A stretch of DNA of 54,391 nt from Gnetum montanum (lineage: Eukaryota > Streptophyta > Gnetopsida > Gnetales > Gnetaceae). Both the position numbers and the translations under genes were made by a program. The notes below the pieces were generated by a model. The model made no database searches. It was given only the letters and a program-made list of their open reading frames with translations, and was not told the origin of the DNA. Positions 20,641-31,070 of the stretch are shown here, in pieces. The stretch is from positions 127,273 to 181,663 of the forward strand of contig MNCI01017786.1 of NCBI GenBank assembly GCA_015680685.1, written 5' to 3'. Position 1 is the stretch's first letter. Each line of letters opens with the position of its first letter.

Positions 20641-21280
20641 GTATACGTTATTTATTATATTTCCTTTTTATATATAATTATTATTACCATTTTTTAATAA
20701 ATGTTCTAACTTAGATTTGTGCAACACAAGAAAGAGGGCCCCCATAGTAGAAGAGAAGCCCTTAGAAGAGGATGTCCTTCAACCCAAGGGACATTTTAAG
20801 GATGAGGAAGTTGCCGAAGTGTTGAGGTAGCTTGAAGAAGAGGGGCTGCAATTTGAGAATGATAAGTTTGATAACTTTTTTGATGGCGTGTAGATGGGTG
20901 ATCCCCTCACTCCCTTGAGGGCTTTTTGGGTAGGAGCTTTGCATCACCATCTTCATTGTGTCCCCCCTTTTTTGTTCTACATATATATCTTTATGATTTT
21001 TATAATTTGTGTTTTGTTTTAATGATTCTAAAATGTTTTATGTTATAGTGGGTGATGCCTCCACTGAGCATCCCAAATCTACATCCACTTTCCACTCATA
21101 ATTGTCGGTAGAAACTCCAGACAAGTTCGCCTTCATGTAAGGCATAGTGGATGACATGATCGACTACCTTAAACAAATAGGTCCTAAGATAGGTATGTTT
21201 ATCTTATTTTTAGTACCTCATTTCTTCCTCTTTCCTTTTCTTTTTTTTATAACTAATGTTTTCATCACTTGGGATAATAG

Positions 21281-22100
21281 GCTCATCACTCAAGTGGGAC
21301 CCAAGGAGGACGGTCTAGGTCGATGCTGTACCTAAATTCCCTCTTGAGGTAGAGCAGGTGCCTCATCATATATACAATGAGATAAGAAAATGCACACTGC
21401 TCTCTACATGTTTATTGTGGGAGTGAAGGTATGTGAACAAAGAGATTTGAAAACAAGTGCAAGAGCTTTGGGAGTAGAAGGCGAACCAGACAGCCAAGCT
21501 AGAAGACTTGCAATCATGTTATGAATTCTTGGCAGTTCACAATAAATCAGACGGTAGTTGGTGTATGACTGTGATTGATTACACCATGTACTAGTCGTTG
21601 GTTCGTGGTAAGAATGAGGCTACTCACAAGGGAATTGAATAGCACTTGTAGATGGACCTCTTAGCTTAGAAGAACCAAGATTAGAAGAATTACAATGCTA
21701 AAGTATATGAATGGGGATAGACTCAGAAAAATCAAAAGTATTATTACAAGATGGAATGTGTAGCTTGCCGCAAGAAATACAAGGATGAGTTTGTGGAGTG
21801 CTATTGTCGAGACATATTCCTTGGCACCATTGGTGCAAAGAAAACTTACGAAATGTTTGTGAACCATCTAGTGGTTAGTGAGTTCTCGGAGTGAGAGATC
21901 ATTGTTCCTTTTGGAGAGGTTACTTTTACAACCTTTTTACTAAGGCCGCTTCTATGGATAGCCATGGAGAAAGGGAAGACCCTCATAGGTGTCGATTTGG
22001 GAGAGGAGGACTAGACATGCATGTCAGAGGATGAGATCCTTTGATGCATAGAGGTTGGCTTCAACAAGATGCCCTAGATATGGACACAGGTCCATCTTAG
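21281..22100 (+). pseudogene. Penultimate exon of the Tat-2 antisense gene, with a Cys cluster
   Basis: After gataatag the frame (one shift near 21345) reads through KLEDLQSCYEFLAV, KYYYKMECVACRKKYKDEF and VECYCRDIFLGTIGAKKTYE. The CX2C...CXC cluster (about 21758-21812) could bind metal, but I assign no family. It ends at tcttag/GTTAGT, followed by a 98-base intron and the short acidic last exon. Confidence 0.5.
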
Positions 22101-22424
22101 GTTAGTTTGACTTACCTTATTGTTGTTTGTTCCATTATGATTTTTCATATTATCCCATTTATTGACAAGTTTGTTGTTTCATTTTTTGATTTGTGCAGGC
22201 TCCAGATGAAGGTACAGGACCCGATGGACCAGCATATAAAGATGGAGGGGAAGAGCCTTAACTTTCCATCATTATGTAACTTTAAACTATATTTGACTTA
22301 TGTTTTAATGAAAAATGTGACATTTATTTACTTTTCATTTTTATCATTTTAGCTTGTAATCTAGTTGATATTTTTAACTTAGAATTTTTTTGGATGTAAT
22401 TAGGCCCCTTGTTGAACCCAGACC

Positions 22425-22505
22425 AGTTTAAGGCCATGGTAGCAAGGCCATCATTAGTTTAAGGCCATTTCAGGCCATCGCTAGTTTAAGGCCATTTTGT
22501 GTAAT
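22425..22505. repeat. TAGTTTAAGGCCATT repeats between the antisense gene and gag-pro of Tat-2
   Basis: Three copies (AGTTTAAGGCCAT at 22425, 22456 and 22483) at 27-31 base spacing. They are positionally and in sequence equivalent to the 29-bp array of Tat-1 (421-565). Confidence 0.8.
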
Positions 22506-22521
22506 GTTTTTTTTTTGGATT

Positions 22522-22543
22522 GGGGGGGGGGGGGGGGGGGGGN
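22522..22543. other. G homopolymer ending in an undetermined base
   Basis: Twenty-one G residues followed by n at 22543. It is probably a sequencing or gap-filling artefact; a second one is at 27511-27534. Confidence 0.7.
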
Positions 22544-22737
22544 AAATCGTACCTAGATGCAAGAAGCAAACATGATGTAAATTGAAACTATACAGGCAAG
22601 ATGGCTAGAGACAAGTTAGGTGAGCAAGCAAGTTAGGGACATGCCTTCATCACACAGATGCTTTCTAACCTGATGTGGGTTAGGTGATGCATAAGGCCTA
22701 GAGGGTATTAGACGATACTCCCCTAGGTGATCATCTA

Positions 22738-22801
22738 TCACAAAAAAGGGTAATTCTACCCATAGAGGTTCCTCATGGAGGTCACTCATCTTGTTTGGCT
22801 A
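22738..22801. repeat. 64-bp inverted repeat, left arm (assembly overlap)
   Basis: It is the reverse complement of 23109-23172 with one mismatch. Both arms end exactly at an n (22802, 23173). It also encodes, on the minus strand, the EEPLWVELPFFVI part of the Tat-2 protease tail. Confidence 0.85.
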
Positions 22802-22802
22802 N

Positions 22803-23172
22803 GTCACAATTGATTTCATGGCAGGGGAGCAATTCCCCACTAACATAGAGTTTATCATGGTTGAAAACATGCTTGGATTCAATCTAATCTTAGGGAGGTC
22901 CTAGTTAACCCAACTATGAGCTATTTCTTCACCAATCCACCAAGAAATCCACTTGCCTTACAAGGGTGGGGAAGTGGTAATCTTTGGTGACAACGTAGCC
23001 CTTCTGACCATCAACAACGTAGACACTGAACAAGGGTTGGTGGTGGAAATCTCTAAGGATTCACCACCTATTTGCAATAAAATTTGCTATTGTTCAGCCA
23101 AGGACAAGTAGCCAAACAAGATGAGTGACCTCCATGAGGAACCTTTATGGGTAGAATTACCCTTTTTTGTGA
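22803..23172 (+). pseudogene. Tat-2 protease fragment, placed in inverted orientation
   Basis: On the plus strand it reads DFMAGEQFPTNIEFIMVENM, GFNLILGRS, SSPIHQEIHLPYKGGEVVI and a tail ending CYCSAKDK. This is the C-terminal half of the protease, which should be on the minus strand like the rest of gag-pro. The segment lies between two n's and its right end repeats the left neighbour in inverted form, so it is best read as a misoriented contig. The active-site region between it and 23174 is missing. Confidence 0.8.
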
Positions 23173-23173
23173 N

Positions 23174-26088
23174 TCTTGGGTTGCAGGAAGGAGTATCACT
23201 GTATGGATAGCATTTTCATTCGCTGGCATGTCTTCCTTAATAGAAATGGATGCCAACATGCAAACCAAGGCCTCGTGAGGAGCAGGTGAGTTCATAATTA
23301 AGTTGTATAGGCTCACAGTTGTATTCTTTGGTTTTAGAGCCTGTTTGACCTATGTGAGCACATCTAGAAAATATTTTCCACCATTGACTTGTTTGGTGGC
23401 TTGTATTTCCTCCATGCATCCTAAGAGATGGATTTCTCAAGGAAGAGACTTAGCTTTTAGTTGGGTAGTGGGCCTTTGAGCCTTGGTGCTTGCTTGTTGT
23501 ATGTGCTTGTCTATGTTGGTGGCCTTAGATGATGAGGCCATGGGAACGGTTGACAAGGGAGTATGCTTAGGGGGACCTAACTCTGTACATTTCCTAACCA
23601 TCTTGTTAACTAGATGCTCATCACATCTCTTTGGATGGGTGGGTCATGATGTAGTGCCCACTGTTGGACCCTAGATAGATGGGGGATCTACATGTTTGAA
23701 CACCCTTATGATAAAAGGTGCTTGGGTTGTTGTTGCTGCAATGTGCTGTAGGGCCCTAACCACAAAGGGTGTCATGGGTGCCCAAGATGGTGCCCTGATG
23801 ACAAAGGGGGCTTGTGGCCTAGTTGGCATTGAGACCCCAACGTCACTAGAGGGCACACAAACCACAAAAAGTTCATGTGTTGGCTCTGCATCATCAGCAA
23901 TGCTAATAACATTATACACTTCCATGGATTGGTTCTCTAGCCTGAAAGGATTACTTTCATCAAGGACTAGCTTGCCTTGATCGATCATGCATTGGATGTC
24001 ATCCTTGAACATTAGGCAGTAATTCGTGTTGTGACCATGCAATTGATGGTAGTTGTAGAACTGATCCAATTTGAAATTTTTGGGTACTAGAGGCTCATTG
24101 GGCATAGTCACAGAAGGGTTTCAGAGGACCTCGTAGTACCTCTTGTGGAACTTTCATGGATCTTCCAACATTTGCTTGTGTTGAATGTGTCCAACACTAA
24201 GTAGTTGGTCCAAAAGCTCTAATAGCTTGATTGGCAAAGGGGTATATTTTGAGTGATCCTTGTGATCAAAGTTTGGTCTTGGGGAAGCTTGCCCCATGGC
24301 CACAAATGATGTGTGTTGGTTGGTTCCTGCGTTGCCAGAACATGATGTTTTGTTACTATTGGCTAGGGCCTTAGTCGCTTTCTTATTATTATTAGGATTG
24401 GCTTCATTAGCAACAACTACCATGGTAGTTGTCATGGATTTCTCCTTTTCCTTGTCTCTCTTTGCATGCACATTCTTGTAGGCTATGTAAGTTGGGTCCT
24501 TGTTGGCCTCCACCATGTCTTGTATGCTCTTTGTTTGAGGATAAGCTTGGCTAAGGGAGCATGGGGCTAAATAGTATAACTTCAATTTGATGAAATTATT
24601 CACTGCATCCTTAAAAATGGCTAGTAGGTGGGTTTGAATGATTGGCTCATGAATCTCATTTAGGGAGGTGCTCCAATGTTGTATGAACTGTTGCATTAGT
24701 TCCAACACTCCTTGCTTAACATTCATGAGCTAGTCTAGCATGGCTTCTGACTTCAAGTTGTACTTGAGGCAAGTGATGAATTGGCTCAACAACTCCTCTA
24801 GAGTTGAGATGGAAGCTCTAGGAAGTGCATGATACTAGTTGAAAGCCTTGCTAGTTAGTGACATGGCAAAGACATGGATGATCACATGTGGCCATGCTTG
24901 CAGTAGTAAGCACTCAGAACAGAAAGTGACTAAGTGAGTGTTTAGGTCACCCTCACCATTGTACTATGTGAACTGGGGGAGTTGGACCCTAGGAGGTAGT
25001 GTTAGTGGGGGAACCAAAGGGTTGATGGGGTCATCTTGGTAAAAGTCCATTACGTGGACCATCTTCTAGTTGGCCACCTTTAGTCGCCTAACCTCCTTTG
25101 TGAGTATTTAGATAAGCTAATAATTTTGGTCCAAACTTGGGGATGTTGTAGAGGGTTGTATCAACTATGCCATTGGTGATTTTATCAGAGCAGCACACTA
25201 CCCAATTGTGGGCTGTGCCACCACATGTGACACTTGGTACGTTTGCTGCTACATGTACTATGACACATGGGACAGTTGAACAGTGGGTACAGATGTTGGG
25301 GCCCACCATGTAGTTGAGGTTGAGGCTATTGTTAGTGGTGAGATAGAGATGATAGGGATGATAATAATGTGACTTGTGTGTAGCTACGATATAGACATGG
25401 TATGCACATACGGTAGCATTGGTGTCATGGATGTAGGTTGTGAAGACTAAACAAATTACATGGAAATAACAAAAGGAAAGGAGGAAGAGGGCCCTATGCT
25501 CTATTTTGTAGACAGGACCTGGTGGCTAGCCATCATCGGCAAAGACTTGGGTTGCAGAAGTGTCACATTTGCATCAAAGCAAGTAGAGGACTGTGATTGG
25601 TGTGGCAAGAACATAGAGGCAAACTGTGGGACTGATATGTAGAACAAGATGCCATCGTCGGAATAGAATTCAAACTCTTCCTATCCATCATGCAAAGGCT
25701 CATCATAGTTGGATGCATTGTCCTAATCTCTTGGTTCACTCACCCTAACGAGTTGGTCCAAAATCCATTTCAGATTTTTAGTGAGCGGTATCACAACACC
25801 TGGGGTGGGAAGGAACTTCCTTTTATTTTGGTGGATAATATCAAAACTACACTTATCTTCCATTTTGTAGCAGTTCAATGATAGGCCTGCCTGAAGCTTA
25901 GTGCACAAGAAATTGTATTGTTCATCATCTAGCAACTTGTGTTCAAGCGATTGATGTTGTAGTCTAAGAGACTATTGTTGTGGTCTCACAGGATTGGGTG
26001 GCTACTCAACGTCTCCCATATGTTGGATGGGGTGAGACACATCCAAGCTCAAGGTAGCAGCTGAGGTGTTAATGGGGTTCATTTTCAT
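23174..26088 (-). pseudogene. Tat-2 gag and start of protease
   Basis: It starts at ATG 26088 (MKMNPIN). Order: DDEQYNFLCTKLQAGL; the gag core, here VKQGVLELMQQFIQHWSTSLNEI (24726-24650); a Ser/Asn/Lys linker; the knuckle region QFYNYHQLHGHNTNYC, in which the first Cys reads Tyr; PFV(I/V)R(A/V) repeats (about 23690-23860); then ALKPKNTTVSLYNLIMNS leading into the protease, up to n at 23173. It is colinear with Tat-1 gag throughout, with more stops and frameshifts. Confidence 0.8.
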
Positions 26089-26534
26089 TGTGTAAGAAGG
26101 ATGTGAGAAAAGAAGATGTTTGTAAAAACATTTAAGTGCAAGAAAAAAACTTTAAAATAAAATGGTTATGTATGAAAATTGTAAAAAATAGGCCAAAATG
26201 GCTATGTTTGGAAACACTAAAAAACGGTTATCCCTGGTGTTACGCTTATCATGCTCTAAGGGACTGTTACGCTCACAAGTTATCATGCTCTATAGAACAT
26301 TTAGAGCTTGATGCAATGGACACAGTTTGGGCTTTTCGTCATATGGGGTTCCAAGGAAACTATGAATTGGGACTGATCTACACCACCTAGAACGTAAACA
26401 ACTCCTATGTTACCCTATGATCCAATTACTGTCATGGCAAATCCATAGGGGTGTTGCATCTATGCTAGCTTGTCACTAGTGATGAAGGTGTAGAAAGCAT
26501 GTGGGACTACCCTTTGCACATAGAAGAAATGGGA

Positions 26535-26558
26535 GGCCCTCCTTCTAGTGCCAAAAAC
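26535..26558 (-). other. Tat-2 primer-binding site
   Basis: Identical to the Tat-1 PBS segment except CpG to TpG (ctagtgccaaaaac for ctagcgccaaaaac). It lies just inside the LTR end. Confidence 0.7.
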
Positions 26559-27215
26559 TGTGACATCTGAAAATGTTGTGGGTGGAACGCCGAGAGATCT
26601 ATGAGCGTACAACCTAACCTTGAATCTCTGTGAGGGCTGTGCTAGGGAAATAGAAATGAGGTGCCCTGAATGGTTTAGTTCATAAAACAAGGACTTACGT
26701 GGTGTAACAATAACCATTTGTACAAAGAAGGATTTTAGTAAGTTACGTGTGGGAGCTGGGATAACGAGCAAGAATGTAACGTAATGTGAATATGCAAACA
26801 CATATCAATAGTAGAAGAAAATGCAAGAGTAATGCTAAAAAATTTGAAAAAAATGCTAAGAAAATAGAAAAAAATTTTGAAGGTGGAGAAATGCACTGCC
26901 CCAAGATTGGGGAGTGTAGCTTTTGATTGAAAAATGTGAAACTGGTACACGGTGTTAGATAGCCACAATGGTAGCATAGCGGTGTAATCACAATCTTTGG
27001 GATGTTGTGGATGTGGTGCTTGTAGTTGCAAGGGAGGTTGAACCTACTAGGTTGGTAGTCATCACACTGGTGCGGGTGCAAGGAAGATTGTGTCATGGCA
27101 CTTAACAAGGTGTCAGGCTCAGGCGCTCAGGTGCAGGAGTAGTGAAGATGCTAGAAATGCTTGAATGTTCAATGCTCAAATGATTTACCCACCCCTAAAA
27201 TGCAGATCTTCGAGG

Positions 27216-27223
27216 TATTTATA
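27216..27223 (-). promoter_or_regulatory. TATA box of the Tat-2 5' LTR
   Basis: TATAAATA on the minus strand, conserved at the same place in all Tat LTRs here. Confidence 0.6.
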
Positions 27224-27510
27224 GGATTAGGATTTATGTGAGATGTGGACTGGACACCACATGGCCTAAGTGCCATGTGGCATGTATATGGACAGGTCAT
27301 GCTAACATGTTACACTCTATAGGATAGGAATAGGAACCTAGAGATTGCCGAACTATGACCACACTACTTGGACTACATGTGCTAGAGTCTGAGACCACCA
27401 TGTACCTACAAATAGTGCCAAAAAAATGCAACTTGGAGTCTACACTCTGGGACTATGCCTTCCCCATCTTTCAAGTAGTCTTAACCATAGGGACAATTTT
27501 GGGGATTAAT

Positions 27511-27534
27511 GGGGGGGGGGGGGGGGNGGGGGGG
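27511..27534. other. G run with undetermined base in the Tat-2 5' LTR
   Basis: A long G run is broken by n at 27527. The paralogous LTR has only five G here (about 10913-10917), so the run is probably an assembly or sequencing artefact. Confidence 0.75.
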
Positions 27535-28419
27535 CGGTGTAAAAGTAAGGCAAATTGTTGATCTTGGCCATTAGAGGGATGTCAAAGTTGAAATAAAGGT
27601 CAATGCTGAGTTCTAGAAACTTTTGGAGGCTTTCGAAGGCATTTTCCAAATGTCAAGATATCTATGTTGCATAGCGTGATAGAGCGTAGCATGAACACTT
27701 AGTAAAATTTTTATAGATTTTAACTTGCTACACTCGTCATGCTATTTATGCTACATAGCATAGTACTAGTACTTTGATGAATTTTTCCAACATTTACAAT
27801 GTTTCTTTGTGGTATACTAACCACACTTTGAGGTGTAGCAAGATCGATAGCCTTGGGAGTTAGAAAGTCACTGAATGCATCTCCCATGTTGAGATAGCTT
27901 GATAGATCCTTGTCCAACACTTAGGCAAAATTTGGCCCTGAAACCTATGTTAAGCTCGCTACGCTGTGTAGTGTAGTAGAGCGCGATAGGCCCAATGGAT
28001 AGAAAATTTGCCAAACTATTTCTTCCATCCTGAGTACCTTTGGCAAACTCTAACCTGGTACTTGGGTAAACTAGCAACCAAGACATGTGTTAAGCTGGGC
28101 AAGTTGGAGAGCATAGCTAGCTTGACAGTCTAGAAGATAAAAAAATTTCCAAACTACTTAGTCCATTCCAAGTGATCCTTGACCACTTTTGACTTGACAT
28201 TTGTGTAGATTGGCCATGGAAGTGTGTGCGACATTGGCTGTGTTGTGGAGTGTAGTAGGAAGACTTAGAAATTTTTTGCAAAAATCATGACCTCTAGTAT
28301 GCTATGATATCTACACTGCACAACATGACACTAGACTTAGAAAAATTTTGCCTAAGTTTTGACACTTAGACAAATTTTCCATTAAGCTGTAGGAGCCTGA
28401 AATTGGTGGTGTTTTAGCA

Positions 28420-28910
28420 CAAAACTTAATGATGCCCTTTGGGCTTACCGCTCAATATGAAAACTTCCTATTGGCTACTCTCCCTATGAGTTGATGTATA
28501 AAAAAGTTCCAATGCTTCTAATTCAATCCAAGCTTCATACACTCTCAATGACCTATGACCTAGATCTTGACATAAGTCTAGCACGAAAAGAAAGATTTAG
28601 CAACTTAAATGTGCTAGATGAAAATTGATTAGTTGCCCTATCCTTGAATGAAGTGCACAAGGCATTCAACAAATAATGACATGACCTTAGAATATAGAAA
28701 GGAAAATTTCAACCAAGAGATAATGTTCTCTATTGGAATCTCACACACATACCTCAACAAACCAAATTTCAAACATTATGTGAGGGGCCTTATATAATTG
28801 ATGAAACCTTTCCTTTTTGGGGTCATGATCATATACAAACCTGAAAGCCCAAACAAGAAGTAGTTGGTCAACATCCAATAGATAAAGCCTTTCTATGAAC
28901 CCAAAATTTG
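28420..28910 (+). pseudogene. Ath-2 integrase, C-terminal end only
   Basis: It begins abruptly at the Tat-2 border with KLNDALWAYRS, then KLPIGYSPYELMY and ERFSNLNVLDEN, with the C-terminal domain after that. It aligns with Ath-1 integrase from 36700 to 37150. Everything of pol before this point is absent from Ath-2. Confidence 0.8.
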
Positions 28911-31070
28911 ATGCGACAAATACCTCAATGGATGGGCAACTGTGCTCAAATTTTTAGATCTCTTCCTTCCAACTTAATCATAAGGGAGATGGCCATTCGT
29001 GCTAATCATATACATGGTTCCTTAGTTTTTTTTTAATTTTTTTACACATTTTTATCTTTGCAAAATATTTATTTTACACATTTTTGATTTTAAAACTTTT
29101 TTCTATTTTACACCATTTTTTTTACACCATTGTTAGTACATTTTAATTTTTCTTGAATATTTTACACTTTCTTATATATTTACTTTATTTTATTTTACTA
29201 TGGCTTTTTAATTTTTGTTAATAACATGCTTTCTGTCAACAGGACACAATGGTGTTGTAACTATTGCTAATAGTGGTTTGTGCTTAATGTTTGTTTGCTA
29301 ATGTCTAGTTTCTATTTTTGAATTTTTGTACCAATGGCTAAGACATGGTTTCTTTTTCATGGAATAGGAAGTGAGTCCATGACATCCACCCATCCACAAA
29401 CTCTATGGTTTTCCTTATTTTGGAAGTATGAGGTCCTTTTCATTAAATAAACATTTAATAAATTTATGACATTGGTAGTTTCTAGAATTAGGAAGGATTC
29501 AAAGGTTTGGACAGGGTGTGACTTCAAGGGAACTCAATACTCTTTGTACTCTTCTACTTACTTGGGTGCATGAGTGTTTTCATAGACTTTTTGTTGTTCT
29601 ATGTTGACCAATAGCAGGAAGTTGAATAAGTCTTTGCATAGTGTGGTTCCCATCAGAAAAGAAACAAATAAAACAAAATAAAAAAAATAAAAAAAACGTG
29701 ATGGGAATTCAAAGCACACCCTTTAGACAAATAAATGGGCTACAAGCACTCATTATGGGACTAGAAAGATATGTTACCCATGCCTGAAGTCCTCTCTAAC
29801 TAAGGCCCTCTCTGACTTCCTACTTCTCTTTTCTTTTTTTAAAGGAATAGTGGTTGTTCTGTGGGAGCACTCTTATGTCTCAAGGAGATGAATTGGTCTT
29901 GGAGTGGTGATGTGAAGTCACTAAAAGTAGTTGGTTTTGGTCTGAACTAAGGATGGATCTTCTTTGGTCATTTAAACACAAATCCACAAGGAACTTATGA
30001 CCTCAATTCAAAATTTCATTTCACCTTCATCATTCGTACATGTTGCTCATAACTCACCTCACTTTTGGTGTCCGTGTGCTTGTTTAGTGTTGTTGTCTAA
30101 CGTACATAAATTCTTTGGTAGAATCTTCCAGGTTTTGGTCCTTAACTATCATCAACCATTAATCACCTATGGGGCCCATGGACTCTTTAGGTTGAGGTTA
30201 TGCAAGGGCAAATAAGACATTTTTCTACTATGGGAAGGACCCACTTGCATATCTCTTGGTTGGGTTTGTTAAGCACCTTATCCTTAGGAATTTTTGTAAT
30301 CAGAATCTTTTGTACATCCATCTTTTGCATCCGACCATGTGCTCCTTACATATTTTCTTTACTTCACACATTCTCCATCAAATTTTTGAATTTTTGAGCT
30401 TCCAAAGATCCTCTTCAATGATTTCATCATATTCTTGGCCTTTCTGGGACTCTATAGGTTTCAAATTTATTTAAAAATTCCTTCTATTTTTCTAAATATT
30501 CAAAATTAAAAATTTTGTTTAAGGACCCTATAAACAAGACCCCATCGATGAAGACCATGCGTATACGAGGCCTCGTATATGTGGCCCGGTCGACGTAGTG
30601 CAAAAATACTATAAATATGCGTGACCCCCCCTTAGAAATTTTCACATTTTCTCACAAATGCCAATGGAGCTTTTCAAATTTTCAAAGTATCTAACCTTTT
30701 AGAGCCCATAACTTCCTATTTTTTCTATCCAATTCACTCCATTCTTTAACCCTGTGGCTTCCAAAGATAAGCTCTTAGTCATGGGGGCCATAAATGTGCC
30801 ATTTTTGATAAGAAATGTTTCATCATTTTTCTAACTCCCATAAATGTTTAACTAATAAATCAACATTTAAACACCAAATTAAAAAAATTAAACCCTTCCA
30901 ATGATCTCTGGTGACATTTATAATAAAAATTAATTAATAAACTAAGAATAAAATAATCAATCTGCCATGGTCCAACCTTACCTAAGTGTAACTAACTAAC
31001 AAGAAAAGGTATTCAAATATTCAAAGTTACATAATATATATACTAATCTATGAATGTGTTGTGATTACAG
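28911..31070 (+). other. Ath-2 spacer between integrase and the extra ORF
   Basis: No gene seen. It opens with a T-rich block (29020-29220). It is homologous to the Ath-1 spacer (37150-38831 plus 47929-48238), but the part at about 29490-29850 is inverted relative to Ath-1. It ends in ttgtgattacag, a splice-acceptor-like sequence directly before the ATG of the extra ORF. An 18-bp palindrome lies at 30562-30579. Confidence 0.6.

Larger units (their letters stand above)
17585..22261 (+). pseudogene. Antisense, intron-containing gene between gag-pro and pol of Tat-2
   Basis: The proposed exons are 17585-17703 (ATG to GTAAGT), a small uncertain one near 18611-18660, 18793-19242 (donor GTGAGC), about 19345-19594, 19685-20640, 20715-20929 (GTAGGA), 21049-21192 (GTATGT), 21281-22100 (GTTAGT) and 22199-22261 (TAA). 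Acceptors at 18792, 19684, 20714, 21048, 21280 and 22198 each follow a T-rich tract. Most introns are 80-120 bases. The exons carry one long plus-strand reading with TAG/TAA/TGA in place of likely Gln, Trp or Arg codons, plus at least two frameshifts, and not all phases agree. The product would be roughly 900 residues. I do not recognise it; plant-mobile-domain proteins occur as extra ORFs in Tat elements, but I could not find their hallmarks. The first exon is the least certain. Confidence 0.55.
10363..28419 (-). mobile_element. Tat-2: Tat/Ogre-like element with antisense gene, nested in Ath-2
   Basis: In element order on the minus strand: 5' LTR 28419-26559, PBS, gag-pro (26088-22560), repeat array (22425-22505), plus-strand intron-containing gene (22261-17435), pol with RT, RNase H, second RNase H and integrase (16990-13520), a second repeat array (13491-13259), 3' UTR, and a 3' LTR truncated at its end (11766-10363). 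The second RNase H is characteristic of the plant Tat lineage. The right border lies inside the integrase of Ath-2 (caaaa at 28420-28424 is the expected duplication); the left partner is lost. It is heavily mutated. Confidence 0.8.
26559..28419 (-). repeat. Tat-2 5' LTR
   Basis: It runs from TGCTAAAACACC (28419) to ...TCACA (26559), about 1.86 kb including an artefactual G run. It aligns with 10363-11766 and, in opposite orientation, with the Tat-3 LTRs. Apparent ORFs here are not coding. Confidence 0.8.

Noticed and set aside
17585-22261. Plant mobile domain (PMD) identity for the antisense gene
   Set aside because: Known extra ORFs of Tat elements include PMD-like ones, but I could not find the typical motif blocks; left as unassigned.
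22522-22542. G run as telomere-like or G-quadruplex element
   Set aside because: It is adjacent to n; the similar run at 27511 is absent from its paralogous LTR.
22738-23172. 64-bp inverted repeat as terminal inverted repeats of a small DNA transposon
   Set aside because: The interior is retroviral protease, both arms end at n, and flipping the insert restores colinearity with Tat-1.
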